Source: Hybos culiciformis
Lineage: Eukaryota > Arthropoda > Insecta > Diptera > Hybotidae
DNA length: 64,000 nucleotides
Direction: 5' to 3'
Assembly: GCA_964007475.1 (NCBI GenBank)
Contig: OZ023274.1
Location: 81,541,303-81,605,302, forward strand
Shown piece after piece: positions 10,901-24,100 of the stretch. How positions within the stretch are numbered: position 1 is the stretch's first letter; each line of letters opens with the position of its first letter. A model generated the notes under the pieces. The model worked only from the letters and a program-made list of their open reading frames with translations, was not told the origin of the DNA and ran no database searches. The translations under genes were made by a program, and so were the position numbers.

Positions 10901-13228
10901 TTATATATTTTATTTTATTGTATATAGTTTTAATGTCTGTTGTCCAAAATTAATGCCTTTGTCGAAATGGAAATATAGATTAACCATAAGCCAATTTATT
11001 GATACTTGAATTTTTTTTTTCATTAATTTGGATATTCTTTTAATGCGTATGGATTTATTATCTATAAGTACACGTACAGTGAGTTTTCGGGAATTACTAT
11101 AGTAAAATAATTTTCAATTTAGTTATATTCAAGCACACACAGAACAGAAAGATATTTTACATATTTTTAATTAACAATAAATACCATTAAATTTTGCTTT
11201 TACAAATTGGAAATGAATTTTGTTATTTATTGAAAAAGCATTTTTAAAAGACAATAATTTTATTAAAAAAAAAAGAACCAATTATGTGTTTGATAATTTA
11301 AATGGACAAATAATAATCTCATTTGTACAGAGAATAATGTAAAAAAAAAGTTATGCTACGTTATAGTGCAAAATTTGCTTATTTAATCATCAGTTTATGA
11401 AGTTAAATAAAATGCCAAAAATTTACATTTTCCATGGAATTTTATTTTATTTTTCAAGAAAACGTAATTCATTTATTTATACAATTAATTGGTTTTAATT
11501 GAGAGGGCTAGGATGGTATTTCGTTCCTTGTTGGAAACTTTCTAATTGTATTTTATCTAAGTTCATTGATAAATAAGTAAATTAATTAGACTCTTTTAAC
11601 TATACATATTATATTTTAGTCATTGTGAAATTTGAAGGCGCCATAATCATAACAAAACTGGGGTAAACATCTTAAAGATATACCACATCCAATCGATAAA
11701 ATAACTTTATTTAATATCCAACCAAAACAAAACAAAAAAAAAACATCAAACACAAATTTTTATTAGCAAACTTTTTTGATTTCAACGTTTCTAATACAGG
11801 GACGGTATCGTAAATTTTTAATCAATTTTAGAATTATATGTAAATTATATCCAATCAAATGCTCTTATAAAACTTGTATTTATTTTAGAGATTGTACATT
11901 GTACTTAACAACTTATAAAACTAAATAATACGTAAAGAATAACAATTTCTATAATTCCTCAAACAATAGAAGATTCTTGAACTCTATAAAAAGCTCTAAA
12001 GCTAATGCCCTTCATAATATAACTTATAGAATAAATATAATATAACATTTAATTGTAAAACTGGTTCGTGGTTCTAAAAATCAAATTTCACAAATCAAAT
12101 GAAACTTCTTCAGGACCAAAAAGTGTACAACAAAAAAACTTTTTCGTTATTATTTATTATTCAACACAATGGGAGTGTCCCTTTTTCATCAAGCTTGAAA
12201 ATTTTATTCTCTACGCTTAATGTGTTTTTTTTTTTTTTTCAAATTTTTTTAGACAATTTTGTTCAACATTTTTTTTGTCACATATTTTATTGTTGAGTTC
12301 AGGGCCATTGTGTATCAATACTTAAAAAAAAAACTTTCTCCAGAGAATTTCATATCAAAAAAATTATGTTTTTGTTGCTCATTTTAGAATTATAAAACTT
12401 ATTTTCACATTTTTTAATATTTTGTTTATTATGTTCAATATGAGGGATTTTCAAATGTTTGATTGGAAATTGCAATTTTGTGCAATATACAAAAAAGAAA
12501 ACCAATTACTATTTTTTCGGGAAAATTTTTCTGGCAAGAAAATAGGCCTTTTATTTTTTGAAGCTAGACTTGATTTCCAATCATTAAAAAATTATAACTT
12601 TATTTTTTATTTTAAATTTAAAATTTTTTATTATTTTATTTATTTATTTTTATTTTTATTTTTTTTTAATTACTTCTTATATAAAAAATTATTTTCGCGA
12701 ATAAACGTTATACTCTGTACATTACCGAAACGTGGAAAATTTTCAACTGTGACTGTTAAAAGAAAATTTATCCAAAATAGTTGTATGATGAAGAAAAAAA
12801 AAATTTTTTTTTTTTTTTTTATCTCATTTTTTGGAAAAAGCAACATGTTGGTTAAAAAAAAAAAAAAAAAACAAAAAATATGAAAATATAATTATAAAAA
12901 AAAAAAAAATAAAAAAAAAATATCTATACATAAAAATATATCAAAAAATGCAACAAGGAGTATAAAATATTTTTTCCAAACTAGAAATGAGAAAATTATT
13001 TTTTTTTTTTCCTGAACATGTGAAAATGTTTGTTTTTTATTTTGTTTTTTTTTTTTGTATTTTTTTTTATTATATAAAGCTTTTAATTTTTTATTTTTTT
13101 TAGTTCATAAATGAGCAACAATTGTATATATTAGAGATAAATTAGGGTAAATTAAGATGAAAAGTTTATGTAATAAAATGTAACATAGAATTTATTATGC
13201 TAAATTCTATAGATACAAAAAATTTAAT
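4907..13228. other. AT-rich non-coding stretch
   Basis: No supported gene. From 7 to 9 kb it is dominated by poly(T)/poly(A) runs and TATATA tracts (for example 8505-8535). Around 5860-5990 there is a slightly less AT-rich patch with a short open frame on each strand, not recognised. Confidence 0.6.
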
Positions 13229-13231
13229 TTA

Positions 13232-13696
13232 GAGTCTGTTCACTTATTAGCGATTATTGAAAAAATTGAAATCGGATTTAATATTCCAAGTTTTTTAATT
13301 TGTGAACGACACGATTTTACTGCTGTTATTTAAAAAAATGAAATAATTTTGTCCTAAAGCCGTCTACAAATTCAATTTTACTTTTTTAAATTCTGCAAAG
13401 CGAAATTTTAAATTTCCCATAACAAACTAAATTTGTAGGTCTACTTTTAAGTGAATTCAAAAACTAAAATTGTATAGAAAAGAAAAAAGCGGCAAAAATG
13501 GGTAAGAAAATTCGGTCGGTCACGTATTATTATAAGTTTTTGATTTCAGTCAGCCAAATATTATTTTATAAGTAGTTGATTTTAGCAGATTATACAGAAT
13601 GCAGAAAATTACGTCCTCAATTTAGAAATTGTGACATTTGTTTTACAGAAAAGGGAGATTTCTTTTTTTTCAATCGTTTAATAAGTGAACAGACTC
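13232..13696. mobile_element. PIF/Harbinger-like MITE
   Basis: The ends GAGTCTGTTCACTTATTA (13232) and its near-exact inverse (TAATAAGTGAACAGACTC, ending 13696) form terminal repeats that continue imperfectly inward (CGATT...TGAAAAAA). A TTA trinucleotide directly borders both ends (13229-13231 and 13697-13699), the 3-bp TWA-type duplication typical of PIF/Harbinger. The 465-bp body has no transposase frame. Class assignment rests on the duplication length and general TIR style. Confidence 0.7.
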
Positions 13697-13699
13697 TTA

Positions 13700-15005
13700 A
13701 TATTCAAAACAGAACAAAAAAAAAAATCATCAAACATAAATTTTTGATTAAGAGAAGTAGGTTTTTCTTTTATTTCAGTTCAATTCATGTATGGTTGGCG
13801 CTCTACTCTCTACAAACTTCGACTTAATTGCGAATTTTGCAATTATACGTTCTTCTTGCATTTCCATACAAAATAAAATTTCATAATCCGGAAGAAAGAT
13901 TCTCATAAGTAAATACTTGGTCTGTCTAAAGTATTTTTTTAATACTTTTTACAGATTTCTTGGTGGTAACACTAACTATGTTTAATAAACTCTTTCTTCT
14001 TAATGCGCCAAAGCTTACCAACTTAAATTATTAAAGATGCAAATTAACATCTAACCTTACCTTATAGCAGATAGGCAAGATTCTGTAAGAAAGAAATTGT
14101 TGTATCAATTTATTGAACAATTGTCATGAATTTTCCCAAAAAAGAAAATGAGAGTAAAAGCTCTTTTTTTTTTTTTTTCTTATTTTATTTATATAATATG
14201 CTCTTTTTTTTTTTTAATTGTTCTGGAATATAGGGGAAAATAATATATTTTTCTAACTTTCGTTTTGAAATAATTTTCAATTTCGCGTTTCCCAATTTTT
14301 GTATAATATTATCACAGTTAGAAGAGCTTTTTCTTTATATTTTTAAAAATATTTTAAGATTTAGAAAATTATAACAGAAGGTTTATTTTCCATATCAAAT
14401 TAGTTTCCAGAACATAAATTTGTATTTTACGTTATGGTTTTGTTTATTTTTACTTTTTAAAATTTCTATTGTTGATTACTTATGTATATTATATGTATAT
14501 ATATGAATAATTTTCCACGATACAGAAAAATAAGGATAAAATATTTTTTAAAGGATATAAGACACAGTAAATTTATATAATACTAAAAAAAAAATAAAAA
14601 CAAAAAAAAAAAATTTATTTTTTCTTATTCAAATATTATAAAAGATATAAAAATAATTAATATAGGAATCACAACGACAACAACTATACAAGAATAAGAA
14701 AAATCATTATGATTTATAATAAAGATGACAAATTACAAAAAATTATAGAGACAGAAGAAAAGAAAAAAAATAAAAGAACTTTTTCTTTTGAGTTAAATTT
14801 TTAAGTTTTTCAATTTTCTTTTTTATTTTTTTTTTTAAGGGAATGCTATTATAAGTTTACTAATTTTGCCTTTGGGATATTATTTAATTGCCTTGTGTTT
14901 GGATTGGAGTTTAAATAGCAAAAAAGAAAGGAAATTTTTCAACATTTTTGATGAATTTTGGAAATTAATTTAGCTTCAAGGTGTTTTATTTGATTCAAAC
15001 TTTTT
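13700..15005. other. AT-rich non-coding stretch
   Basis: No gene or structured repeat was recognised; poly(T) and poly(A) tracts are frequent. Confidence 0.6.
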
Positions 15006-15009
15006 GTTA

Positions 15010-15162
15010 CACTGATTTTTCATAATCTATAATAATGTAGGCTGTACGAGGTGAGTACTAAAAAACTCTATCAAAATAAATTTCGAATAGATCACTCAAT
15101 GCCATATCCATATATGACAGCGCTAATGCAATGGCGACTTTGGTTTAACATAAAAATCAGTG
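15010..15162. mobile_element. Possible 153-bp MITE
   Basis: CACTGATTTTT at the left end and AAAAATCAGTG at the right end are perfect inverted repeats. GTTA occurs immediately outside both (15006-15009 and 15163-15166), consistent with a 4-bp duplication. The interior is less AT-rich than the surroundings. The short terminal repeats keep this tentative. Confidence 0.45.
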
Positions 15163-15166
15163 GTTA

Positions 15167-18100
15167 AATTCAGAATTCTGATAAATAAATAAATATTCTT
15201 TTCCGCTCTTATCTTAAAATTTTTAAAATATACAAACAAAAAATATATTTTTTTTTGGGGGAAATTTTTAATAGATTTTCTTTGTTTTCCGGGAAAGATT
15301 TTTGTTAATTAAGAATATTAAGAAAATACTTTGTTAATGAATATTCATAAGTGGTACTTTTGTAATTTGAAATCATGAAAAGTAGACACAGATAGGGGAA
15401 AAAAATGAATTGATAAAAGATTTTATATATGTATATGGAATAAATAAATTTTTCTTTTTTGTCAGGGTTGAAGAAACTGTTGAATTGTAATTAGCAAAAA
15501 TTTCACAAAATTTTAATTATTGTTCCCAATTTTTCTTGACACATTTACTCTAAACATTTATTTTCGTTTTTTCGTGACATAAAAAGAAACCAATACAAAT
15601 TTTTTAAATAATTTTCCCAAAATTGATAAATTTTTATTATATTCATACATGGCATTAATACTCCTGATTTTCGTTTTAAAAAATTTTCAAAATTATTTGT
15701 TTAACATTCTCAAGCTTATATAATGTTCTTTTAATTTTACAGTATTTGGTACAATTTATTTTCTTTTTTAGAAAATAATTCGTTAAAAAAAACTAAAAAA
15801 ATGTACAAACGTTGGTATTTTCAATGCCTTTTTCTTTTGTTTTTAAACAAATTCTCAAATTAGTTATATATTAGTATAATCATTTGAGAATTTATTTTAA
15901 TAACAAAATCATTCTCATAATATGTATGATACTTAATATGTAGTATTATAGATGTCTTAAAAAAAATATAAAATTCACACAATGAATATATCGAAAATAA
16001 ACATTTTTAAAATGCTGAAATAATAAACAGAAGAAGAAAAAGAAAAAAAAAAAAGCCATCAAATCGATACCATTTAAAATTGCTTCAGGGAAAAGTTTAT
16101 TCTATGGGTGAAAATTAAAGTATCAACATTTAAATTAATAGCAATTTATTTCAATATATTGTTAGTGCGATTTCTTTCGTTTTAGATATAAGGATTTTAT
16201 AAAATAAATTATATTTGTTCTTTTTTTTTTTAGTTCGATAACTTGTTATATAAATAATATTTATTAATTGGAAAATTTAGTTGATCTCTAATTAACTATC
16301 CAAAATTGTCAAAAACAAAAAAATCGATTTGAAGTAAAAATTAAATATGAAAACTTCCGTATCTCTATTTTTTCAATTTTCAATTAGCTGTGAGGTTTCC
16401 TACATTTTCTAATATTCTTCTCACGATATTTTTACTTCAAACAGAGAGTGCAACAAATTAAATTAAAACAACGATGCAAGTGAAAAAGATTAAAATCTTT
16501 GAAGAAATAAAATAAATTTCGATTATTATAAAATTGTTAAATTTTTTACCCATAAATTATGTGTTTTTATTCACAAAATTTAATTTTCTCTCTTTAGAAT
16601 ATTATTGCTGTAAAAGCTGAAAATATACTTATGTTTATAGGATAATATTTACTTTATGAAAAATATCGGGTGATGAAACTAATAAAATAAACTATATAAT
16701 TACCTATTTTATTAAAAAAAATATTTTTATAATAGTAATTAAAATTACATAGCTGTTGGCTGAAAATTTATTTTAAAATTTAAAAATATATATATAGATA
16801 TTTTGTATTAACATTTATGTGTGCTCATATTTATGTTGCTATACTGTGAAATTTGTGGATTAATTTTATAGAGATTATACATAAAAATATATCTGAACTC
16901 GTAGTACACTATGATGTCTATATATAGTTTATTTCGACCAAATAATAGTGTCTAGGGCTAAATAGATTTAACAACAATATTATTTTTAATTTGTATGCAA
17001 ATCTGAAAAAAAAAAAATTAAATTTATGTACTTTTGTAGGTTCCTTTTTTATAAATATTTTTGTTAAAATGAATTTAAATCAGGTTTTGTTCCCACACCC
17101 TATACTATTATGTTCAAACTTCAAGAATAAAAGTGAGATTGGCATGATTCCATTCAATATTTACGAATAATTAGGGGAGTATTCCCAAAACATACATTAA
17201 ATTATATCTTAATGATAATTAACTGGCTATACACTTTCATTACACAACTAATAGTTTGTTCTCATAATGTTTTATGTTTCAAAACTAATTAAAAAAAGTT
17301 AATTACATATATATAAAGTGTTATAGAAAAAATGTAAGATAAAATAAACAATTATAGAAAAAGACCGTATACGTATGCCCTTGTATGTACATACAAACTA
17401 AGCAATAATTATTTTAAAAATATTTTCTAAACTACATAATTGAATTTTGTATCTGTTTTCAAAGTACTGATAAGAAAATGAAATACGCTTGAAACTGTTA
17501 AAAGTTATTTAATATCCATAATCTCTTGATAATATTATTATGATCCGAAATTAAACATAAAATTAAAATTATACTATTTGGTTAATAATAGTAATAATAT
17601 TAAAAAAAAATATATTTATTGGACATTTTTTAAAATAATTTTAGACTAATAAAATTGAATTTAATGTTAATTTTTCATTGAAAATTCACGAAATTTTGAG
17701 GTAAATAATTTGAGTAGTAAGGGCAGATTAAAAAATTTTTTAAAATTTTTTTTTAATTTTTATTTAAAAAATGTAGTTTGGGAATATTAAATTTAAGAAA
17801 GGCAATTTGCCTTTGGTTAAATTAACAATGTGTTATTTCGTCGAAAAATTAACACCGTGTTAAATTTCGAATTGCGTACTAAAATAAAAATTCATTAAAT
17901 AGTTTTTTTTTTTTTTCAAAATCTGATTTACATGTAGGTACTTATTATCTGAAAAAAATGTTTGCCATATAAAAATAACTTTTGCATATGCATTCGCCCT
18001 TAATATAATCAACAGGGAATTGAAATGTGTATAAATTGTAAATACTTACATTTATAACGTATTCAAATAATATTGGAATCAACAAATTTAATGAATTATT

Positions 18101-21100
18101 CAACGAATTTCATTAAATTTTGTTACATAGTAAAACCAAATTTATTTAAATTAAAAAACAAATTTTGGAAGATGTCATTATTCTTTTGCTGGTTATATTT
18201 TGTTTTTGCATTCATCAAAAGTTTTTTATATTCTGAATAATTTGATATTCATGTTTCAGAAATAAATAAACAAATTTAAATTATCTTTTAAGAAAATGAA
18301 ATGAGAAGTAATTAACGAAATTTAAAATTATTGAACAGGATTTATATTTTATATTACCAAAATGCTTAAGTATTACGAAAATTAGACGCATTAATAGATT
18401 GAAGAAGTAATACTGAACAATATCCAAATCGTTTATCAAAATGGCAATAATATTTGATTGTATTATCCTAAAATGCACTAGTTTTTGCCCTCCTAATACG
18501 TGAGACCAACGAATCTTAATTTCAAATTGTTAAATTTATTTTTGAATAGTTTTTCATTAATTTTATTTCTTTTTTTTTTGTTTTAAAACAGTCTTTCATT
18601 CATTCCAGAAATAGAAAACATAATAATGAAAATGAATATAATATATAGGTATGTATAATAATTAAAAATTAAACCCCAATAGTTAAGTTCAAGTAATTAT
18701 TACATCATAAAAAAATCATTAAAACTAAAAACGAATTATTTTTCAGTATGTTTATAAAAAAAAAAAGTACATATAATTAAAAAGAATCCTCTTGAGCAAG
18801 ATTAATGGAAAAGGTGTAAACGATTTTACATTTAAAGATTAAAGTTGAAGAGTTTTCATTGCACGATAGTTTTTAGTTTAGCAAAAAAAAAAACTAGATT
18901 TTTTTTTTTAATTATATGTTCAAGTGAACTTAACACGAGAAGTTTAAAATCACAATTATATTGTCAACTACATTTTGAACTTAATGATAAATTTTACGAA
19001 TAAAGAAAGAATTTTTTTAAACAAAACTTTAGGCGATTTTTAATTTAAGTAAATGTTATGAAAACAAATTAATTTACGTTATAAATAGATTTGTAAAACA
19101 ATGTTTCGATATACTATATATATTAGTTCACATAATTAGAGGAAGATTTCGATTGCCAAAATAATATTTTTCAATAGAAATATAATTTTAATTTGCTATT
19201 TGTTATTAATAAAAACTAAGAAATATCTTTAAAATCATAATACTCATACACAACATTTTAATTTGTATAAACTTATATACATAATATACATAGAGCTATT
19301 CAACAGATTTTCCTCTTTATATAGTGAGTGAGTAGTTTTAAAATGTATAAAGTAAGTAACGAGATATTGTAACAAAATGCAATTTTTAATTATTGCAAAT
19401 AAGATATCAAATTCCTGATTATGATGTCAAACACAATTTGTTTTTACCAAATATAAAAGTATAGTTCATACAATTTTTGAATATTTTGTGGGTACTTTTG
19501 TAGGTCATGTAATATATATGTTAAATAGTTTTTTTCATTTCTTTAACAATTTATGATGAATCTGAATTAAAAATTGAGTAATTTATTCCATATAGTAATG
19601 ATCTCGGTACGTTATAAACAATTTCTTAAATTAGGTTAATTTTTTATTAAAATTCATAACATGTTTAGCAAATATCAAGAAAAGTAAATACATTTACCTA
19701 TCAAATTGGCGAAATTATCTAATTTTACTCAAATTATATTTTTATTTAAGAAATGTATACGGACAATGTGATGTCAGTATAGATCAGAGAGTTTTTCAAG
19801 GATAAAAAAAAAACCTTTTTTCGGAATTTCTAAATGGTAGAGCACTATTTGAACTTATGGTATTCACTTTTAATTTGCACTTATAACATAAAACATTAAT
19901 GACATTTGCTTCAAATTTTATCTTCTACCTACTTAATAAAACGGCTATCATTTTGAACTAGATTTGTTTAAGGTTATAATCTTTGAATGAATAATAATTG
20001 TTTCGATTTCAATTTTACCAATCTCGATTTTTAACATGTCAGAAATACAAGGGCAGCAATTTTGTTTTTCAGCCAATAAATTTTATGCGTCAATTTGTTT
20101 TCATTGTAAATTCAAATAATATAAAATAACTCCATTTTAAATATTGATGATAAGTTTATTGTGTGTGAAAATTTATATGCTCATCAAATTTCAAATTGTA
20201 ATTTTTGGCTTGATTGAAGTATATAATAAAAAAAAAAGAATATGCCCAAATATGTAAAGCCATTTTAATGAAAATTTAAAAAATAAACACAAAAAGTTTC
20301 TGAATGAAAAAATTGGTTTTCTTTGAGCCGATATTCAATAAACTTATGCAACAACGTTTAAAAAAATCAATCAAATTAAAATTTTTTGAGATTATTAAAA
20401 CCATTTTCCAGATTTTATTTAAGTTATACGGTATTTACTTTAAAAACCAAATTTTAAAATTAAATTCCAATATTCTATATATTGTATGTATAAGCATGTA
20501 ATATATGATCTTTGTACATGAAAGAAAATTATTATCCGTTGAAAATATATTTTCATAAAACCTGAAAAACATATTCTCTTCCCATTTATTTCCTGTTTCC
20601 TTTCACCACAAACATTTGATAATATTATATTAACATCATTATATTCGTATATTTCTTCTTTTGAAAATTATGTTGTTTATAGTATTATGTATTTTCTTCT
20701 TTTTTTTTCATAAATATTATTCAATAAATTTCCTCAAAGTATCAATATTTGTTACAGAAAATTAGATAAGCAATGCCTGGGGTTCCAACTAGTTGATTCC
20801 TTTTTTTTTATTGGAATGTTAATAAGAAATATTTATTGACTGCATGCATACAAGGAAAATAAAACTATATCCAGAAAATATGTAATTTTATAATAATCAT
20901 ATTATTTTATGAGAATCATATAATGAAATTATTATAAAAGCTAAAGAATTCGATTTATAAACAGACACAAAACTGTAGTATGTACACATAAACAAGTGCA
21001 TAAAGATATATGAGCCGTGCACTGCACAAATCCACTGTTTGAAAAATCTTAGATTAAAGTGTTTTTACACTTGGTGAAATCATAACTTTTTATGTTTATA

Positions 21101-24100
21101 TTTTCCCAAACATTAAAGGTTAACTAACACAATTGAACGACAATTATTTTTATTTGAATTTATATTATAAAAGAAATTTTAAAAACCAATGCACATTAAT
21201 TCATCACATTTTTCCACTTCTTTTTTTATGGAGTTAATCGAGAACATGATCGATTTAAGTTATTGTACCTACTAATAGTTATTATAGAATTCTGCAAAAA
21301 AATCCCATAAATATTTTAATAATAAAGAGCACTCGAACCTGTGAAATTCGGAAGTCCTCAATCATAATTTTACCAATCTTTGGTATGAACTGTTTAGTTG
21401 ACTTTAAAATATATATATTTTCAGTACACTTATGTGAGAAAATATATTCGTTATTCAATATGAAAAGCTCAATAACATTAAATTAATAATTTTTGCAAAA
21501 ATCAACATAATATGCACATACTACATAACTAAAATGCATACAAATCGGAAACTTTTAATAAGAAATCAATTATCCTGAAATACATTTGCAATTATTTTTC
21601 GAAAAATTTTCAAATTATGTTGTTTTAATATTTAATTAAACAAAGTTATCGTATAAAAGTTTTTATGTGAATTTGGAATACTATTTTGAAAACAAAATTA
21701 TAAGTGTTTTTTTTTGTTTTTAACTTAAAATAGAAATATAAATTTAAAGAAAAACTTTATTTGTTTTTTCACTAAAGATTAAGACAACTTCGAACCACAA
21801 CAACAAAACTTTGTGTAAAAACTGAAAATTTAATGAAATTGTAATAAATTGTTGCATTTCGACATCATATTTATTGTGTACGCTTAAATACATAATATTA
21901 ATAGTTATTATCACCAATTAATTCCCATAGGATATATTAGATACTATAGCGTAAACTTTTAAAGTCATGTAATCATATGGATCATTTTAACCGCATAATT
22001 GAACCTAATTAACCAAAGCTGTATTTGAATTTAGATAATAATACATTTTTTTTTTTTTTAATTTATTAAAAATTTAATATTTTACATATTTACACACATT
22101 TGTTCACATATAATAATAATAATATGATTATCATGGGAAAAATTAAAAAAAAAAAAAATAAATAAATAAAAGAAAATTTTTATTAATAAACAGCTCAGTG
22201 TTAATATTGTATATTCCCCCTAAAATAAAAAAAAATGTAAAAAAATAAAATGTTGTACCAAATATACATCGAAAGTTAAATTTTCCGTACATAACGTGTG
22301 TGTACCTATACTCTGTATATTTACACATATTTCATTTTGAACAAGAAAAAAAAAATATACGTACTTCGTACATGAATGTTGTACACATAATTCGATTTTG
22401 CTTTATTAAATCAAATTAAAGATAAATTCATTACGGAAAATTTTTCCTGTTTTGTACTTTACTTGTTTTTTTTTTTGTATCCCCCCCTTTAAGTAATATA
22501 AGTAATATAATAAAAAATAATTATTTTTTTTAGTAGTTATTATACAACATATAAAATCCTGTTTTTAAATTTTTTTTTTGTTTTTCCTTCATCATCATTG
22601 TCGTATAGAAAAATAAGAAGAAAAAAGAAAATGTTTTAAAGTAAATGCTGAGGAATTTAATCCTTTAAAAATAACAAAAAAAAAAAGAAATAAAATACAT
22701 TTTATGTGTATATTAAGGAAAAAACAAATTTTCGTTATATCTCTAGCTATATATCTAAAAAAAAAAAATAGTGAAAAAAAAATAATTTTAAAGAAAAAAA
22801 GTAAAAAAAGAAGGAAGTTGAAAAACATCTGCAAATTGCATTATCCGCCCAAAGGGAATAATAAAAAAAGAAAAAAAGGAAGCAACATTTATTTCAATAT
22901 TAATTTCAAATAAATGTCAGAGGATTTAAGAAACAAAAGAGTTTTTTTTTTTGATATTCAATTTTTAGTCAATTAAAATCAGTTTTTTTTTTTTATAAAA
23001 TATCCTGATCCATAGTATAGTTATATTGCTCGAAGCTGAAATCAATTTCATTTGAAGGTTTCAATAAAAATTTCTCATTATGTTATTTATTATGTTTATA
23101 ATTTATATTCAAAATTGACAATTAAAGTGAATGATGGGATAAAGATAGAAAACTAGATAAAAGTTTCGAATGTATAATTTGGGGTTTAATTTTATCATAT
23201 TATAAATATATGTATATCTTATATATATACGAAAAGATAAAACGCTATTGAACATAAAATTTCATTGACAGATTTCAAACAACTTAAAGAATAATCTAAG
23301 AATGATTTTTTTTAAACCAAAATTAAGTTAAATTCTAATAGATCTAAACATTCAACAATTTCTTCGAAAATAATAAATTTTTACCAATATTCAATATTCG
23401 GATATTTTTTGTTTGAAACTCACACTAACATAATGTTCCGCCGTATTGAAAACAAATCTACAATTTTAAAGCCTTATGAAGTCAATGAATAAATCCTTCA
23501 ATAATTAGAACTTATTTTTTTCTTTGAATTAATTATTATTTTTTTTAACAAACCTCTTAGGTACTATGTTCATAAATTTTATTTTGAAATCATCATTATC
23601 TTAAAAATAAATAATAGTATTACATCAAATCGGTTTAATTTAAAAATGTATATGTACATGTACTTTACTATGTATATAGTTAATATAATGTATATAATTT
23701 TAGGTCTTTAGAGTTACAAAAAAAAAAGAAGAAGAAATTCATTTAAACGATAAAATCCTATCAACATTGCCTAAAAGCTTTCAAAAACATTTTTATGTTC
23801 AGCATTCATTCGTATACTACAATATTTAGATAGAGAATAATTTTATGTTTCGTTCAACAATCTACTAAATGAAAATAATGAGAGATATTTCCATATACAC
23901 TCGAACTATAATTATTTTTAAGAAGTGAAAATTATTTCAAATGAAATGAAATTTCCAAGGACGTATTAAAAAAATTATAAGATTTAAATAATATAAAATT
24001 AATTGTCTTCTTTATAATTTTCTTTATAAAATTATAAACTTCGAAATAAGAAAATTTTTTTTACCGAATATAATATTAATTATCTTAAGTGCTTATTAAT

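Noticed and set aside
12422..12883. 153-codon plus-strand open frame
   Set aside because: It is made of Phe/Tyr/Ile/Lys runs from poly(T) and poly(A) tracts. No domain, no good start context, composition like the surrounding non-coding DNA.
15107..15149. ATGGCGACTTTG with upstream GACAGCGC, resembling a gene start
   Set aside because: The frame stops after five codons, there is no donor, and it lies inside a probable MITE.
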